The notes below the pieces were generated by a model that searched no databases, was not told the DNA's origin, and was given only the letters and a program-made list of their open reading frames with translations. A DNA stretch of 64,000 bases from Chryseobacterium arachidis (GTDB lineage: Bacteria > Bacteroidota > Bacteroidia > Flavobacteriales > Weeksellaceae), in NCBI RefSeq assembly GCF_900129245.1, contig NZ_FQUT01000014.1, positions 40,265 to 104,264 on the forward strand, read 5' to 3'. The translations under genes and the position numbers were made by a program. Below, piece by piece: positions 50,291-58,573 of this stretch. The stretch's first letter is position 1; each line of letters starts with the position of its first letter.

Positions 50291-52087
50291 ATGAAAAACA
50301 TTTTATCAAAAAGTATTTTGGGATTGGGATTGATTGTAAGCCTTGTTTCGTGCAAGAAAACCGATTCCCCGGTAACAAAAGTTACCCCATCGAATATTGA
50401 TTCCATTGCCGCCAATTATTATGAGCAATATTTAAAACTTTATCCGCTGGAAGCAACTTCGCAGGGAGATTTAAGATACAACGACCAGCTTCCTATTACC
50501 ATTGATAAAGATTTTATTTCCGGAGAAATTGCATTTTACAATTCTGTGCAGAAACAATTGGAAAATGTTGATTATAAAAGTCTTTCCGATGAAGACAAAG
50601 TTGTCTTCGACGTTTTGGATTATACTTTAAAAGATAAAACCGAAGCCTATGTTTATCATCCTGAATATATTCCTTTCACCCAATTTGGCGGCCTTCCGCT
50701 GAATTTTCCGTTGTATGGAAGCGGTGAAGGAAGCCAGCCTTTTAAAACAGAAAAAGATTACAGCGACTGGCTGAAAAGGATGGAAAAGTTTCCCGATTGG
50801 ATGAATGCCGCAACAGATAATTTCAAAGAAGGAATCAACAATAAAATGGTTTTGCCTAAAAAGCTGGTGGTAAAAATGATTCCTCAGATGAGAGCCGAAG
50901 AAATTACGACAACCGATTTAGATAAAAATATTTTCTACGGCCCGATTAAAAACTTTCCTAAAAATTTCACAAAGGAGCAGAAAGAAAAATTTTCAGGGCT
51001 TTATAAAGAGGCCATTACCCAAAAAATCATTCCGGCTTATACAAAAATGGGAGATTTTTTAGAGAAAGAATATTTGCCAAAAGCTAGAGAAACAGATGGC
51101 TACAACAGTCTTCCGAATGGAAAAGATATCTACCGTTATTATGCTAAAAGCTGGACGACAACTAATAAATCTCCTGAAGAAATTAATAAAATCGGGCTTC
51201 AGCAAGTGGCAATGCTTCGTGGAGAAATGGAAAAAGTAAAACAGCAGGTTGGCTTCACGGGAACACTGGAAGAATTCATCAATTTTGTAAAAACAGACCC
51301 GAAAGCGATGCCTTACAAGACTCCAAAAGAAGTTTTAGGAGCTTTCAATGGAATTTTAACGAAAATTACTCCGAAACTGAAAACTATGTTCTCTGTAACT
51401 CCGAAAACAGGATTTGAGATCAGACAAACGGAAAAATTCAGAGAAGCGAGTGCGAGTGCAGAATACATCCAGGGGACGCCGGATGGAAAAAGACCCGGAA
51501 TTTTTTACGTTCCGCTTCCTGATCCTTCGAAGTTCAATGTAACTTCCGGAATGGAATCACTTTTCTTACATGAAGCAATTCCTGGACATCATTATCAGGT
51601 TTCTTTACAACAGGAAAATACGAAACTTCCAAAGTTTATGAGATTCGGATGGTTTGGAGCTTATGGTGAAGGTTGGGCACATTATTGTGAGACTTTAGGT
51701 CCAGAATTTGGGTTATATACAGATCCTTATCAAAAAATGGGATATTTGAGCGATCAAATGTTAAGAGCCGTAAGATTGGTTGTTGATACAGGTTTACATA
51801 CCGGAAAAATGACCAGAGAAGAAGCCATCAAATATTTCCTGAGCAATATTTCTTACGACGAAGCTGGGGCAACTGCCGAAGTTGAAAGATATATGGCAAT
51901 GCCGGGGCAGGCTTTAGGCTATAAGATCGGCTCTTTAAGAATCCGTGAATTGAGGGAAAAATACCAGAAAGAATTGGGCGGCAAATTTAGCCTGGCAAAA
52001 TTCCATGATGAAGTTTTAAGTCAGGGTTGCCTTCCTTTAGATGTTTTAAACAGAAAAATGGAACTTTGGGCGAAGAAGCAGAAATAA
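50291..52087 (+). CDS. DUF885 lipoprotein, putative metallopeptidase
   Basis: A 598-residue lipoprotein with lipobox SLVSC (Cys about residue 17). The large helical body matches DUF885. The zinc-binding motif LFLHEAIPGHHYQ (HExxxxxHH, about residues 425-437) and a downstream GEGWAHYCE segment (about 460-468) mark it as a gluzincin-like carboxypeptidase group. It is probably anchored in the periplasm and digests peptides; the substrate is unknown. A complete promoter lies directly upstream. The intergenic element at 52107 follows. Confidence 0.93.
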   Translation: MKNILSKSILGLGLIVSLVSCKKTDSPVTKVTPSNIDSIAANYYEQYLKLYPLEATSQGDLRYNDQLPITIDKDFISGEIAFYNSVQKQLENVDYKSLSDEDKVVFDVLDYTLKDKTEAYVYHPEYIPFTQFGGLPLNFPLYGSGEGSQPFKTEKDYSDWLKRMEKFPDWMNAATDNFKEGINNKMVLPKKLVVKMIPQMRAEEITTTDLDKNIFYGPIKNFPKNFTKEQKEKFSGLYKEAITQKIIPAYTKMGDFLEKEYLPKARETDGYNSLPNGKDIYRYYAKSWTTTNKSPEEINKIGLQQVAMLRGEMEKVKQQVGFTGTLEEFINFVKTDPKAMPYKTPKEVLGAFNGILTKITPKLKTMFSVTPKTGFEIRQTEKFREASASAEYIQGTPDGKRPGIFYVPLPDPSKFNVTSGMESLFLHEAIPGHHYQVSLQQENTKLPKFMRFGWFGAYGEGWAHYCETLGPEFGLYTDPYQKMGYLSDQMLRAVRLVVDTGLHTGKMTREEAIKYFLSNISYDEAGATAEVERYMAMPGQALGYKIGSLRIRELREKYQKELGGKFSLAKFHDEVLSQGCLPLDVLNRKMELWAKKQK

Positions 52088-52106
52088 TCTTTTTGTTGGT
52101 AAATCT

Positions 52107-52221
52107 CGCAAAGGCGCAAAAAAAATCAAAGATTTTCAGGAAAGTTTTAAACTTAATTTTATCACAGATAAAATCCTTGCGTCTTAACAACGTATTTTAA
52201 AATACAACCTGCGCCTTTGCG
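52107..52221. repeat. Intergenic inverted-repeat element, copy B
   Basis: Perfect 12-base ends CGCAAAGGCGCA (52107-52118) and TGCGCCTTTGCG (52210-52221). AAAAATCAAAGATTTTCA inside (52121-52138) is shared with the element at 26284-26430. Confidence 0.55.
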
Positions 52222-52272
52222 ATTAATAGCTATAAAAATTCAAGCTTAATAAAAAAAATACAACGGAGAAAA

Positions 52273-52662
52273 ATGTTTACCGTAGAACAAATTGAAAATG
52301 CTCACGATAAAGTAAAAACGGGGGCTGATTTTCCGAATTATATTCAGGAAATCAAGAAAATGGGTGTAAAATCTTTTGAAACTTGGGTAAAGGATAGTCA
52401 TACCGAATATTTTGGAGAAAATGACTTTAAAACAACTTCAGAACCTCAATATGAAGATTTGACGATTGCAGATGATTCTGATAAAGAAAAATTCAGTCAA
52501 CAATTAAAAAGTCATCAAAGAGGAGAAACCGATTATATGGAATTTTGTGAGGACTGTGCAGAAACGGGAATCGAAAAGTGGATTGTTGATCTGGATACAT
52601 TCACCTGTACATATTATGACAAAGCCGGGAACAAAATTCTGGCGGAAGAAATTCCTCATTAA
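52273..52662 (+). CDS. DUF1398 family protein
   Basis: A 129-residue protein matching DUF1398 (YbcI/phage-envelope-like). Segments are MFTVEQIENAHDKVKTGADFPNYIQEIKKMGV (1-32), HTEYFGENDF (about 43-52), KSHQRGETDYMEFCEDCAETGIEKWIVDL (about 79-107) and TCTYYDKAGNKILAEEIP at the end. Cytoplasmic and of unknown function. The lipoprotein gene at 52722 follows, with its own TAGATTTG box (52701-52708). Confidence 0.88.
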   Translation: MFTVEQIENAHDKVKTGADFPNYIQEIKKMGVKSFETWVKDSHTEYFGENDFKTTSEPQYEDLTIADDSDKEKFSQQLKSHQRGETDYMEFCEDCAETGIEKWIVDLDTFTCTYYDKAGNKILAEEIPH

Positions 52663-52721
52663 AATATTAAAGTCACAAATTAATTTTGTGGCTTTTTGTT
52701 TAGATTTGTTGAAACAAAATC

Positions 52722-53327
52722 ATGAAGCAATCTTTAAATTTTTCATTTGTTCTCATCTTTTGCTTATTCATTTTAAGTTGTAAAAAAGCGGCAAAGGCAG
52801 AACAGACTTTTGAAAAATTTAGCGTTGATCAAAATCTTCCTGAAAACGACAGCATAAAAATCCTTTCAAAATACCCCGAACTGCAATTGTTTGAAAGTGA
52901 GAAATTAGAAAGCTCAACAAGAACCGCCAATATCATTCAGGAAGACGGATTTTATACTAGAGTTTATGGAGTATTTTATCCTCAGAAAAAAAGATATAGG
53001 TTTTTTCAGTTCAATGATTATAAATGTAAAGCCGAATACAAAGGAGATACAATCAATATTTGGCTCAATAATTATAATGGATATTTTGGAAACGGTGTTT
53101 TGGTAAAAGTTTTTAATAATGAATTTTTAATCAAAGATATTAACCCGAAAACATTAAAAGGTGAAATTAAATTTAGCAAAACCTATCCTGTCTATCAAAA
53201 ATTAGTTCTTAGTAAAGCCAAATTTCAAAAAGATGACAGCATTTACGGGTTTATAGATTATAAAACAAACATAGATTCATTAGTCACAAAAAATTTTAGT
53301 GGATATTTTAAAACAAAGATTAAATAA
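52722..53327 (+). CDS. Hypothetical lipoprotein
   Basis: A 201-residue lipoprotein with lipobox FILSC (Cys about residue 20) and a beta-rich mature domain (TRVYGVFYPQKKRYRFFQFNDY, INIWLNNYNGYFGNGVLVKVFN). No family recognised. Codon use matches its neighbours. Two bases before the broken DinB gene, so the two were probably co-transcribed. Confidence 0.7.
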   Translation: MKQSLNFSFVLIFCLFILSCKKAAKAEQTFEKFSVDQNLPENDSIKILSKYPELQLFESEKLESSTRTANIIQEDGFYTRVYGVFYPQKKRYRFFQFNDYKCKAEYKGDTINIWLNNYNGYFGNGVLVKVFNNEFLIKDINPKTLKGEIKFSKTYPVYQKLVLSKAKFQKDDSIYGFIDYKTNIDSLVTKNFSGYFKTKIK

Positions 53328-53329
53328 AA

Positions 53330-53775
53330 ATGATAACAGAAAGTATAAAATCGCTTTTTACAAGAGATTTAAATAAATTAAAAACAGAAATCGAATCGTA
53401 CCAAAACGAAGAAGTAATCTGGAAAATTGATAAAAATATTTTGAATTCTGCAGGAAATTTAACGCTGCATTTGGTAGGAAATATCAGCCATTTTGTTGGA
53501 GCAATTTTAGGAAATCAGGTTATGTAAGAAACAGAGAACTGGAATTTTCATTAAAAAATATTCCAAAGACTGAATTGATTCAACAGATTGAAAAGACGAT
53601 TGAAGTGGTAAATTCCACATTGGAAAAACTGTCTGAGGAAGATGCAAAGAAAGAATATCCTCTTGAACCTTTAGGCTACCCGATGACGACAGAATATTTT
53701 CTGATTCATTTGGTGGCACACCTGGATTATCATTTGGGGCAGATTAATTATCACAGGAGGTTGCTGGATATTTAA
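53330..53775 (+). pseudogene. DinB-family (DUF1572) gene broken by one-base deletion
   Basis: The first 65 codons (MITESIKSLFTRDLNKLKTE ... ISHFVGAILGN) match the start of a DinB four-helix protein, but the frame ends at a TAA at 53525. In another frame, reading GYVRNRELEFSLKNIPKTEL, the protein continues without interruption to 53775 (IHLVAHLDYHLGQINYHRR, with the expected histidines). Adding one base near 53513-53516 restores a roughly 148-residue DinB protein. Either a recent pseudogene or a sequencing error. Confidence 0.8.
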
Positions 53776-53786
53776 CACTTAAAGCT

Positions 53787-53821
53787 AAAAAAACCGAAGA
53801 ATTATTCGCTTCGGTTTTTTA
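53787..53821. terminator. Bidirectional terminator
   Basis: Stem AAAAAACCGAAG / CTTCGGTTTTTT around a nine-base loop, between convergent genes. Confidence 0.8.
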
Positions 53822-53840
53822 GTTATTTATTTCTACGAAA

Positions 53841-54581
53841 TTATGTCGTCTGCCCTCCATCGACATTGAGCGTCGTTCCGGTAATATAGCGGGCTTCATC
53901 GCTTGCCAGAAAAGCTACAGCCATTCCTATATCTTTCGGTTCTCCATAATGTCCCAACGCAACCGATTGCAGCATCTGTGCACTGAAAGGCCCGTCTGAA
54001 GGGTTCATATCCGTATTGATAAGACCGGGCTGAATAATATTGACGGTGATATTTCTGCTTCCCAAATCTCTTGCCCAACTTCTTGTGTATGCTGCCAAAG
54101 CTGCTTTTGTAGCGGCATAATCGCCAATTCCGGGATAAGGAGAGCGCGTTGCCCCGGTAGAACCTATTGAAATGATGCGGCCTCCGTTTTTCATTAATGG
54201 CAATACATTCCGGACTGTGCTTACAACGCCATGAACATTCACTTCCCATTGTTTCTGCAGTGCAGACAGATCATTCTGTTTATTATCGATCTCGCCCGTT
54301 ACAAATAATCCTGCGTTGTTTACCAATATATCGATTCCCCAATCAGAAGCCTGCTGAATAACGCTACTTATTTCTTCCGGATTTCCTGCATCTGCTTTTA
54401 TTGCCATACTTTTTACTCCTAAAGCTTCTATTTCGGCAACCAGATCTTCTGCTTTTTGTCTTGAACTTACATACGTGAAAATAACATTGGCTCCTTCCAA
54501 AGCGAGCTGTCTTACAATTCCTTCGCCAATTCCACGACTTCCCCCTGTTACAAATGCTGTTTTATTCTTTAATTTTGACAT
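53841..54581 (-). CDS. Short-chain dehydrogenase/reductase
   Basis: A 246-residue classical SDR. The cofactor motif is TGGSRGIGEG (about residues 11-20), NNAGLFVTG follows at about 88-96, the catalytic Ser is in SIGSTGATR (about 139), and YAATKAAL (about 154-161) supplies Tyr and Lys. The SRQK segment after strand 2 favours NADP. FabG-like, likely acting on a small ketone/alcohol. Second gene of the operon with the quinone-oxidoreductase gene, 22 bases downstream of it. Confidence 0.93.
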   Translation of the reverse strand: MSKLKNKTAFVTGGSRGIGEGIVRQLALEGANVIFTYVSSRQKAEDLVAEIEALGVKSMAIKADAGNPEEISSVIQQASDWGIDILVNNAGLFVTGEIDNKQNDLSALQKQWEVNVHGVVSTVRNVLPLMKNGGRIISIGSTGATRSPYPGIGDYAATKAALAAYTRSWARDLGSRNITVNIIQPGLINTDMNPSDGPFSAQMLQSVALGHYGEPKDIGMAVAFLASDEARYITGTTLNVDGGQTT

Positions 54582-54603
54582 CGCTGTAATGATTTTTTAA
54601 TTA

Positions 54604-55587
54604 TTAAATATGGAATATGATTGAACCTCTTGTACTCCCCGATTCAAGGTCCTGATGCGCTTTTGCTACATCCGACAAAGGATAAACTGTAGGATTGATT
54701 TCTCCTAATATTCCGGTTTTTAATGCTTCAAACATTTCTGATGCAGCCAACTGAACACTTTCTTTATCCGGAAGATAGCTTCCAAGAGTCGGACGGATCA
54801 GCTTGATTTTTTTAGCCTCTAAAATTCCATTATCGATATCTGGAGCTCCGGAAGATGAGCCAAATAAAACAATTGTACCATCATTTTTAATGACATTAAG
54901 GGATTCTTCAAAAGTTGCCTTCCCGACACCATCAAAAATTACATCTACTCCTTTTCCTTCTGTAAAATTCTTTACAGATTCAGCCAGGTTTTCAGTATCA
55001 AGCGAGATTACATGATCAATTCCATGACTGAGGGCATACGATTTTTTACTACTGCTACCAACCGTTCCAATCACTTTTGCACCCAAAGCTTTTGCCCATC
55101 TGCTCACCAATGAGCCAACTCCTCCCGCTGCAGCATGAACTAAAACAACATCTCCCTTTTTCACAGAATATGCTTGCTTAATGAGCATTCTTGCGGTAAG
55201 ACCTTTTGCCATAACCGCTGCAGCCTGATCAAAAGAAATATCATCGGGAATTTTTATCAATTCTGAGGCATCTATAATCCGACGTTCCGCATAAGCTCCG
55301 AGAGAGAAAAAATAACCCACTTTATCCCCTTTTACAAAATCGTTCACGTTCTCACCAACAGATTCTATAACGCCGGCTGCTTCTACTCCAATTGTGACAG
55401 GAAAAGTATTCAGCGGAAAAGTTCCGTTCCGGAACATAACATCTACAAAATTTAAGGCAATTGCTTTTTGATTAAGCACAACCTGGTTTGCATTTGGTTT
55501 TCCGATTGTTTCTAAACGATATTCAAGAACTGCAGGTGAACCTTGTCTGTTCATGCGGATCACTCCGGTTTCATTATTTTTTTCCAT
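54604..55587 (-). CDS. Zinc-independent quinone oxidoreductase (MDR family)
   Basis: A 327-residue medium-chain dehydrogenase/reductase of the QOR type. N-terminal catalytic domain: NFVDVMFRNGTFPLNTFPVTIGVEAAGVIE (about 47-76). Rossmann domain: VHAAAGGVGSLVSRWAKALGAKVIG (about 150-174). C-terminal: SGSTRGSIIFHI. No zinc cysteines. It reduces quinones or enones with NADPH. First gene of the operon, divergent from the Crp-type regulator, with an FNR-like box in the shared promoter region. Confidence 0.93.
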   Translation of the reverse strand: MEKNNETGVIRMNRQGSPAVLEYRLETIGKPNANQVVLNQKAIALNFVDVMFRNGTFPLNTFPVTIGVEAAGVIESVGENVNDFVKGDKVGYFFSLGAYAERRIIDASELIKIPDDISFDQAAAVMAKGLTARMLIKQAYSVKKGDVVLVHAAAGGVGSLVSRWAKALGAKVIGTVGSSSKKSYALSHGIDHVISLDTENLAESVKNFTEGKGVDVIFDGVGKATFEESLNVIKNDGTIVLFGSSSGAPDIDNGILEAKKIKLIRPTLGSYLPDKESVQLAASEMFEALKTGILGEINPTVYPLSDVAKAHQDLESGSTRGSIIFHI

Positions 55588-55675
55588 TTTTTTTTAGATT
55601 TTGATTAAACTTTTTGATGTGACAAAGTTGCGACAGTGCAAAAACATACACATTGACAAATGCAGTAACTTATTC

Positions 55676-55689
55676 TTGACATTTATCAA
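55676..55689. promoter_or_regulatory. FNR/Crp-like operator in divergent promoter
   Basis: TTGACATTTATCAA fits the FNR-type palindrome TTGATnnnnATCAA with one change. It lies midway between the oxidoreductase operon and the regulator gene. A second palindrome, TTGCGACAGTGCAA (55628-55641), is close to the oxidoreductase start. Confidence 0.5.
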
Positions 55690-55749
55690 GAGGTTTGGAA
55701 AATAATCTGTACTTTCACGTTATTATTTAACTTTAAATATAAATTCCCT

Positions 55750-56346
55750 GTGGCCTCCGTTCCATTTGAACCTCTTTTCAAGTATATTGAATCCAAATCG
55801 GCACTTATATTGAGTGATGATGAAAAAACGTTGATTCAGACTGCATTTAAATCCAAACATTTACGCAAAAGGCAATATCTTTTACAGGAAGGAGATGTTT
55901 GTAAGTACATGTCATTCATTGTAAAAGGCTCAGGACGAATGTATTCGGTAAGCGAAAAAGGGCAGGAACATATTATTCGGTTTGCCATTGAAAACTGGTG
56001 GCTTGGAGATTATGAAAGCTACAATTTCCAAACGCCTTCTCTTTATAATATTGAAGTATTGGAAGACTCTGAAGTCCTGATGATTGAGCACAACCGAATT
56101 CAGGAACTGATGGCTCAAATCCCTGCCATCGATTTAATGATCAAAGAAATTGACAGAAAAGGGACTGTAGCGACCCAAAAACGTATTCACTCTTCCATCA
56201 GCTTAAGTGCGGAAGAACGTTATGACAATTTGGTAAAGTCATATCCTGAATTTTTAATCCGCTTTCCGCAAAGCATGATCGCTTCTTATTTGGGTATTTC
56301 TCCCGAAACTTTAAGCCGGATCCGAAAAAATATTCTGAAGAAATAA
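55750..56346 (+). CDS. Crp/Fnr family transcriptional regulator
   Basis: A 198-residue regulator. The cNMP-binding-type beta roll covers about residues 15-120 (LQEGDVCKYMSFIVKGSGRMYSV, HIIRFAIENWWLGDYESYN). A C-terminal helix-turn-helix is at about 165-195 (QSMIASYLGISPETLSRIRKNI). No FNR cysteine cluster in the N-terminus, so it is not an oxygen-sensing Fe-S FNR; the ligand is unknown. The start codon appears to be GTG. Divergent from the QOR-SDR operon, with FNR-like boxes on both sides of the gene. Confidence 0.9.
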   Translation: MASVPFEPLFKYIESKSALILSDDEKTLIQTAFKSKHLRKRQYLLQEGDVCKYMSFIVKGSGRMYSVSEKGQEHIIRFAIENWWLGDYESYNFQTPSLYNIEVLEDSEVLMIEHNRIQELMAQIPAIDLMIKEIDRKGTVATQKRIHSSISLSAEERYDNLVKSYPEFLIRFPQSMIASYLGISPETLSRIRKNILKK

Positions 56347-56362
56347 TTGCAAAAAGCTTGTC

Positions 56363-56376
56363 TTGATAAAAGTCAA
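56363..56376. promoter_or_regulatory. FNR/Crp-like operator before the NTF2-like gene
   Basis: TTGATAAAAGTCAA, a TTGATnnnnRTCAA palindrome similar to the box at 55676. A further imperfect copy (ATAAATGTCA on the plus strand) lies near 56388-56397. Confidence 0.45.
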
Positions 56377-56483
56377 TAGTATTTCTTAATAAATGTCATC
56401 GTTCAACGTTTCAGATAATTATAATTTTACCCTTGTAATTGTAACGGTTACAATTTAAAATTAACATTCAAAAATTAAGTATT

Positions 56484-56840
56484 ATGAACTCATCTATTCT
56501 TTTACAAGACAGTTTATTGCTCATCTGGAACAATCGTAACTCGACAGAAAGACTTGCTTTAATGGAGAAAATCTATTCTTCAGACATTCAATTTTATGAA
56601 AGTGACAATAGTGAGCCTTTTGTGGGATTGGAATCAATTAATAACCTCATCCAAAAACTGCAGCAAGATTGGGCTCCTGATTTTGAATTCGTTCTTACGG
56701 AAACTCCAAAATCCAATCATAACACTCAGCACATCAGCTGGAAACTAGGATCACCAGATCAAACGGTTGCTACAGGATCGGATGTTGCAATTATTGAAAA
56801 TGAAAAAATAAAAGCCTTATACTTATTTTTAAACAACTAA
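56484..56840 (+). CDS. NTF2/SnoaL-like protein
   Basis: A 118-residue protein of the NTF2/SnoaL-like fold (LLIWNNRNSTERLALMEKIYSSDIQFYE, PFVGLESINNLIQKLQQDW, HISWKLGSPDQTVATGSDVAIIENEKIKALYLFL). Such small alpha+beta cones are often ketosteroid-isomerase-like enzymes or binding proteins. It has no signal peptide. Its promoter region holds an FNR-like box, so it may belong to the regulon of the adjacent Crp-type protein. A bidirectional terminator follows. Confidence 0.82.
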   Translation: MNSSILLQDSLLLIWNNRNSTERLALMEKIYSSDIQFYESDNSEPFVGLESINNLIQKLQQDWAPDFEFVLTETPKSNHNTQHISWKLGSPDQTVATGSDVAIIENEKIKALYLFLNN

Positions 56841-56866
56841 ATAGCGTTTTGCTATTTAGTTATTTT
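56835..56866. terminator. Bidirectional terminator
   Basis: Perfect 11-bp stem AACTAAATAGC / GCTATTTAGTT with a five-base loop, between convergent genes. Confidence 0.85.
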
Positions 56867-57482
56867 TCTCAAACATCATTTTCGTGATAAAATCTTTTTC
56901 TCCACTCCCTCTTGCAGGAGAATACTCTCTGCCATAGAAAATGATCTGAAGATGAAGCTTATTCCAAACCTCTTCTTTCCAGAGATTTTTGGCGTCTTTT
57001 TCAGTTTCCACGACGTTTTTTCCGGAAGTGAGCTTCCATTGCGTCATCAGTCTGTGAATATGCGTATCTACCGGAAAAGCCGGAAATCCAAAAGCCTGAC
57101 TCATCACGACAGAAGCCGTTTTGTGACCGACTCCAGGAAGCGCTTCCAATTCTTCGTACGTTTGTGGCACTACTCCATTATGCTTTTCCAACAGGAGTTC
57201 TGCCATTCTTTTTAAATTTTTGGCTTTTGTATTGGCGAGACCGATTTCTTTAATCAGCTCTTTGATCTCAAACACTTCCAGTTTTGCCATTCTTTGCGGC
57301 GTACCTGCCACAGCGAAAAGATCAGGCGTTACCTGATTCACCTTTTTATCGGTTGTCTGTGCAGAAAGCGCCACCGCAACCATTAAAGTATAAGGATCGG
57401 TATGGTCCAGCGGAATCGGAACCTGAGGATATAATTTTTCTAATTCTGTCTGAACTAACTCGGCTCTTTGCTTTTTTGTCAT
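56856..57482 (-). CDS. nth: Endonuclease III without iron-sulfur cysteines
   Basis: A 208-residue HhH-GPD glycosylase/lyase. The hairpin is LPGVGHKTASVVMSQAF (about residues 107-123, with the catalytic Lys in GHKTA) and the catalytic Asp is in PVDTHIHRLM (about 130-139). It repairs oxidised pyrimidines. The four cysteines that bind the 4Fe-4S cluster at the C-terminus of most EndoIII proteins are absent; the tail is FYGREYSPARGSGEKDFIT, and the whole protein has no cysteine. The first ATG is at 57482; a TTG seven codons upstream is possible. Confidence 0.93.
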   Translation of the reverse strand: MTKKQRAELVQTELEKLYPQVPIPLDHTDPYTLMVAVALSAQTTDKKVNQVTPDLFAVAGTPQRMAKLEVFEIKELIKEIGLANTKAKNLKRMAELLLEKHNGVVPQTYEELEALPGVGHKTASVVMSQAFGFPAFPVDTHIHRLMTQWKLTSGKNVVETEKDAKNLWKEEVWNKLHLQIIFYGREYSPARGSGEKDFITKMMFEKNN

Positions 57483-57515
57483 GTAACCATTAAATTTGAA
57501 CAAAATTAAATCATT

Positions 57516-57965
57516 ATGTTGAAAGTCGGAGATAAATTACCACAATTTGAAGGAACAAATCAGGACGGAGAAACAGTAAATTCTGAAAAATTAATCGGGA
57601 AAAAATTAGTTATTTTCTTTTATCCACAGGCAAATACTCCCACTTGTACAGTTGAAGCCTGTAATTTAAGTGATAATTATTCTAAACTTGAAAAAGCCGG
57701 ATTTCAATTATTGGGAATTAGCGGTGATTCTGTAAAAAAACAGAAAAACTTTCACAGTAAATTTGCTTTTCCATATGATTTAATTGCCGATGAAAGTCAT
57801 GATGTTCTGGAAAAATTCGGAGTTTGGCAGGAGAAAAAAACTTTTGGTAAAACGTATATGGGAATTGTAAGAACGACTTTTATTTTCGATGAAAAAGGAG
57901 TTTGCACAAGAGTTATTGAAAAGGTGACTTCAAAGACTGCAGCTGAACAGATTTTGGAGCGATAA
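57516..57965 (+). CDS. bcp: Thiol peroxidase, Bcp/PrxQ type
   Basis: A 149-residue peroxiredoxin that reduces hydroperoxides with thioredoxin. FFYPQANTPTCTVEACNLSDNY (about residues 33-54) contains the peroxidatic Cys (Cys45) and, five residues on, the resolving Cys (Cys50), as in PrxQ. The C-terminal VRTTFIFDEKGVCTRVIEKV is typical. Divergent from nth by 33 bases. A perfect terminator follows. Confidence 0.95.
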   Translation: MLKVGDKLPQFEGTNQDGETVNSEKLIGKKLVIFFYPQANTPTCTVEACNLSDNYSKLEKAGFQLLGISGDSVKKQKNFHSKFAFPYDLIADESHDVLEKFGVWQEKKTFGKTYMGIVRTTFIFDEKGVCTRVIEKVTSKTAAEQILER

Positions 57966-57974
57966 TTCTACAAT

Positions 57975-58015
57975 AAAAAAAGACTTCGGCTGCCAAAGGC
58001 AGCCGAAGTCTTTTT
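57975..58015. terminator. Bidirectional terminator
   Basis: Perfect long stem AAAAAGACTTCGGCTGCC / GGCAGCCGAAGTCTTTTT around a three-base loop. Confidence 0.9.
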
Positions 58016-58033
58016 AGATATAACTTTAATTAT

Positions 58034-58573
58034 TTATTCAGTTTCATAGTACATCAATTCTTCCGGATCGCCAGCAATATTGACTAATTTTTGGAATTTC
58101 AATCCTAATTTCTCAATTAATTTCTGAGAAGAAAAATTGTCTTTTGTAGTAATAGCCGAAATCTTTTTTAGCCCAAAATCATTCATCCCAATTGATTTTA
58201 CTTTAATTGCCGCTTCGTAAGCATACCCTTTTCCTTCAAATTCATCCAGTAAAGAAAAACCGATATCAACGACATCCAAACCTTCCCTTTCAAAAATTCC
58301 GACGGCTCCTACCTTTTGATTTTCATCTTTAGTAATCATCAAATAGTTTCCAAAGCCAAGTCTTTCCATCTGCGGAAGAAACCTGTTTTGAATATAGTTC
58401 TCAGCATCTGCAACCGTTTTTAAATTACGGTCTCCAATAAACTTTATAAATTTGGGTCTATTGTAAAGATCAAGAATAAATTCTCCATCCTCCAAAGAAA
58501 TTGGACGAAGAATCAGACGTTCTGTTTCGTAGAAATTATCTGCGTTTTGTAGCTGGTTTCTTTTTTGAGTCAT
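58034..58573 (-). CDS. GNAT family N-acetyltransferase
   Basis: A 179-residue RimJ/RimL-type GNAT. The pattern is ETERLILRPISLEDGEFILDLYN (about 16-38), VGAVGIFEREGLDVVDIGFSLLDEFEGKGYAYEA (about 90-123) with the acetyl-CoA loop (EGKGYAYEA), and SQKLIEKLGLKF near 150. It transfers an acetyl group to an amine; the substrate is unknown. The frame extends eight codons to a TTG, but the ATG at 58573 is preferred. It overlaps the upstream gene's 3' end. Confidence 0.88.
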   Translation of the reverse strand: MTQKRNQLQNADNFYETERLILRPISLEDGEFILDLYNRPKFIKFIGDRNLKTVADAENYIQNRFLPQMERLGFGNYLMITKDENQKVGAVGIFEREGLDVVDIGFSLLDEFEGKGYAYEAAIKVKSIGMNDFGLKKISAITTKDNFSSQKLIEKLGLKFQKLVNIAGDPEELMYYETE

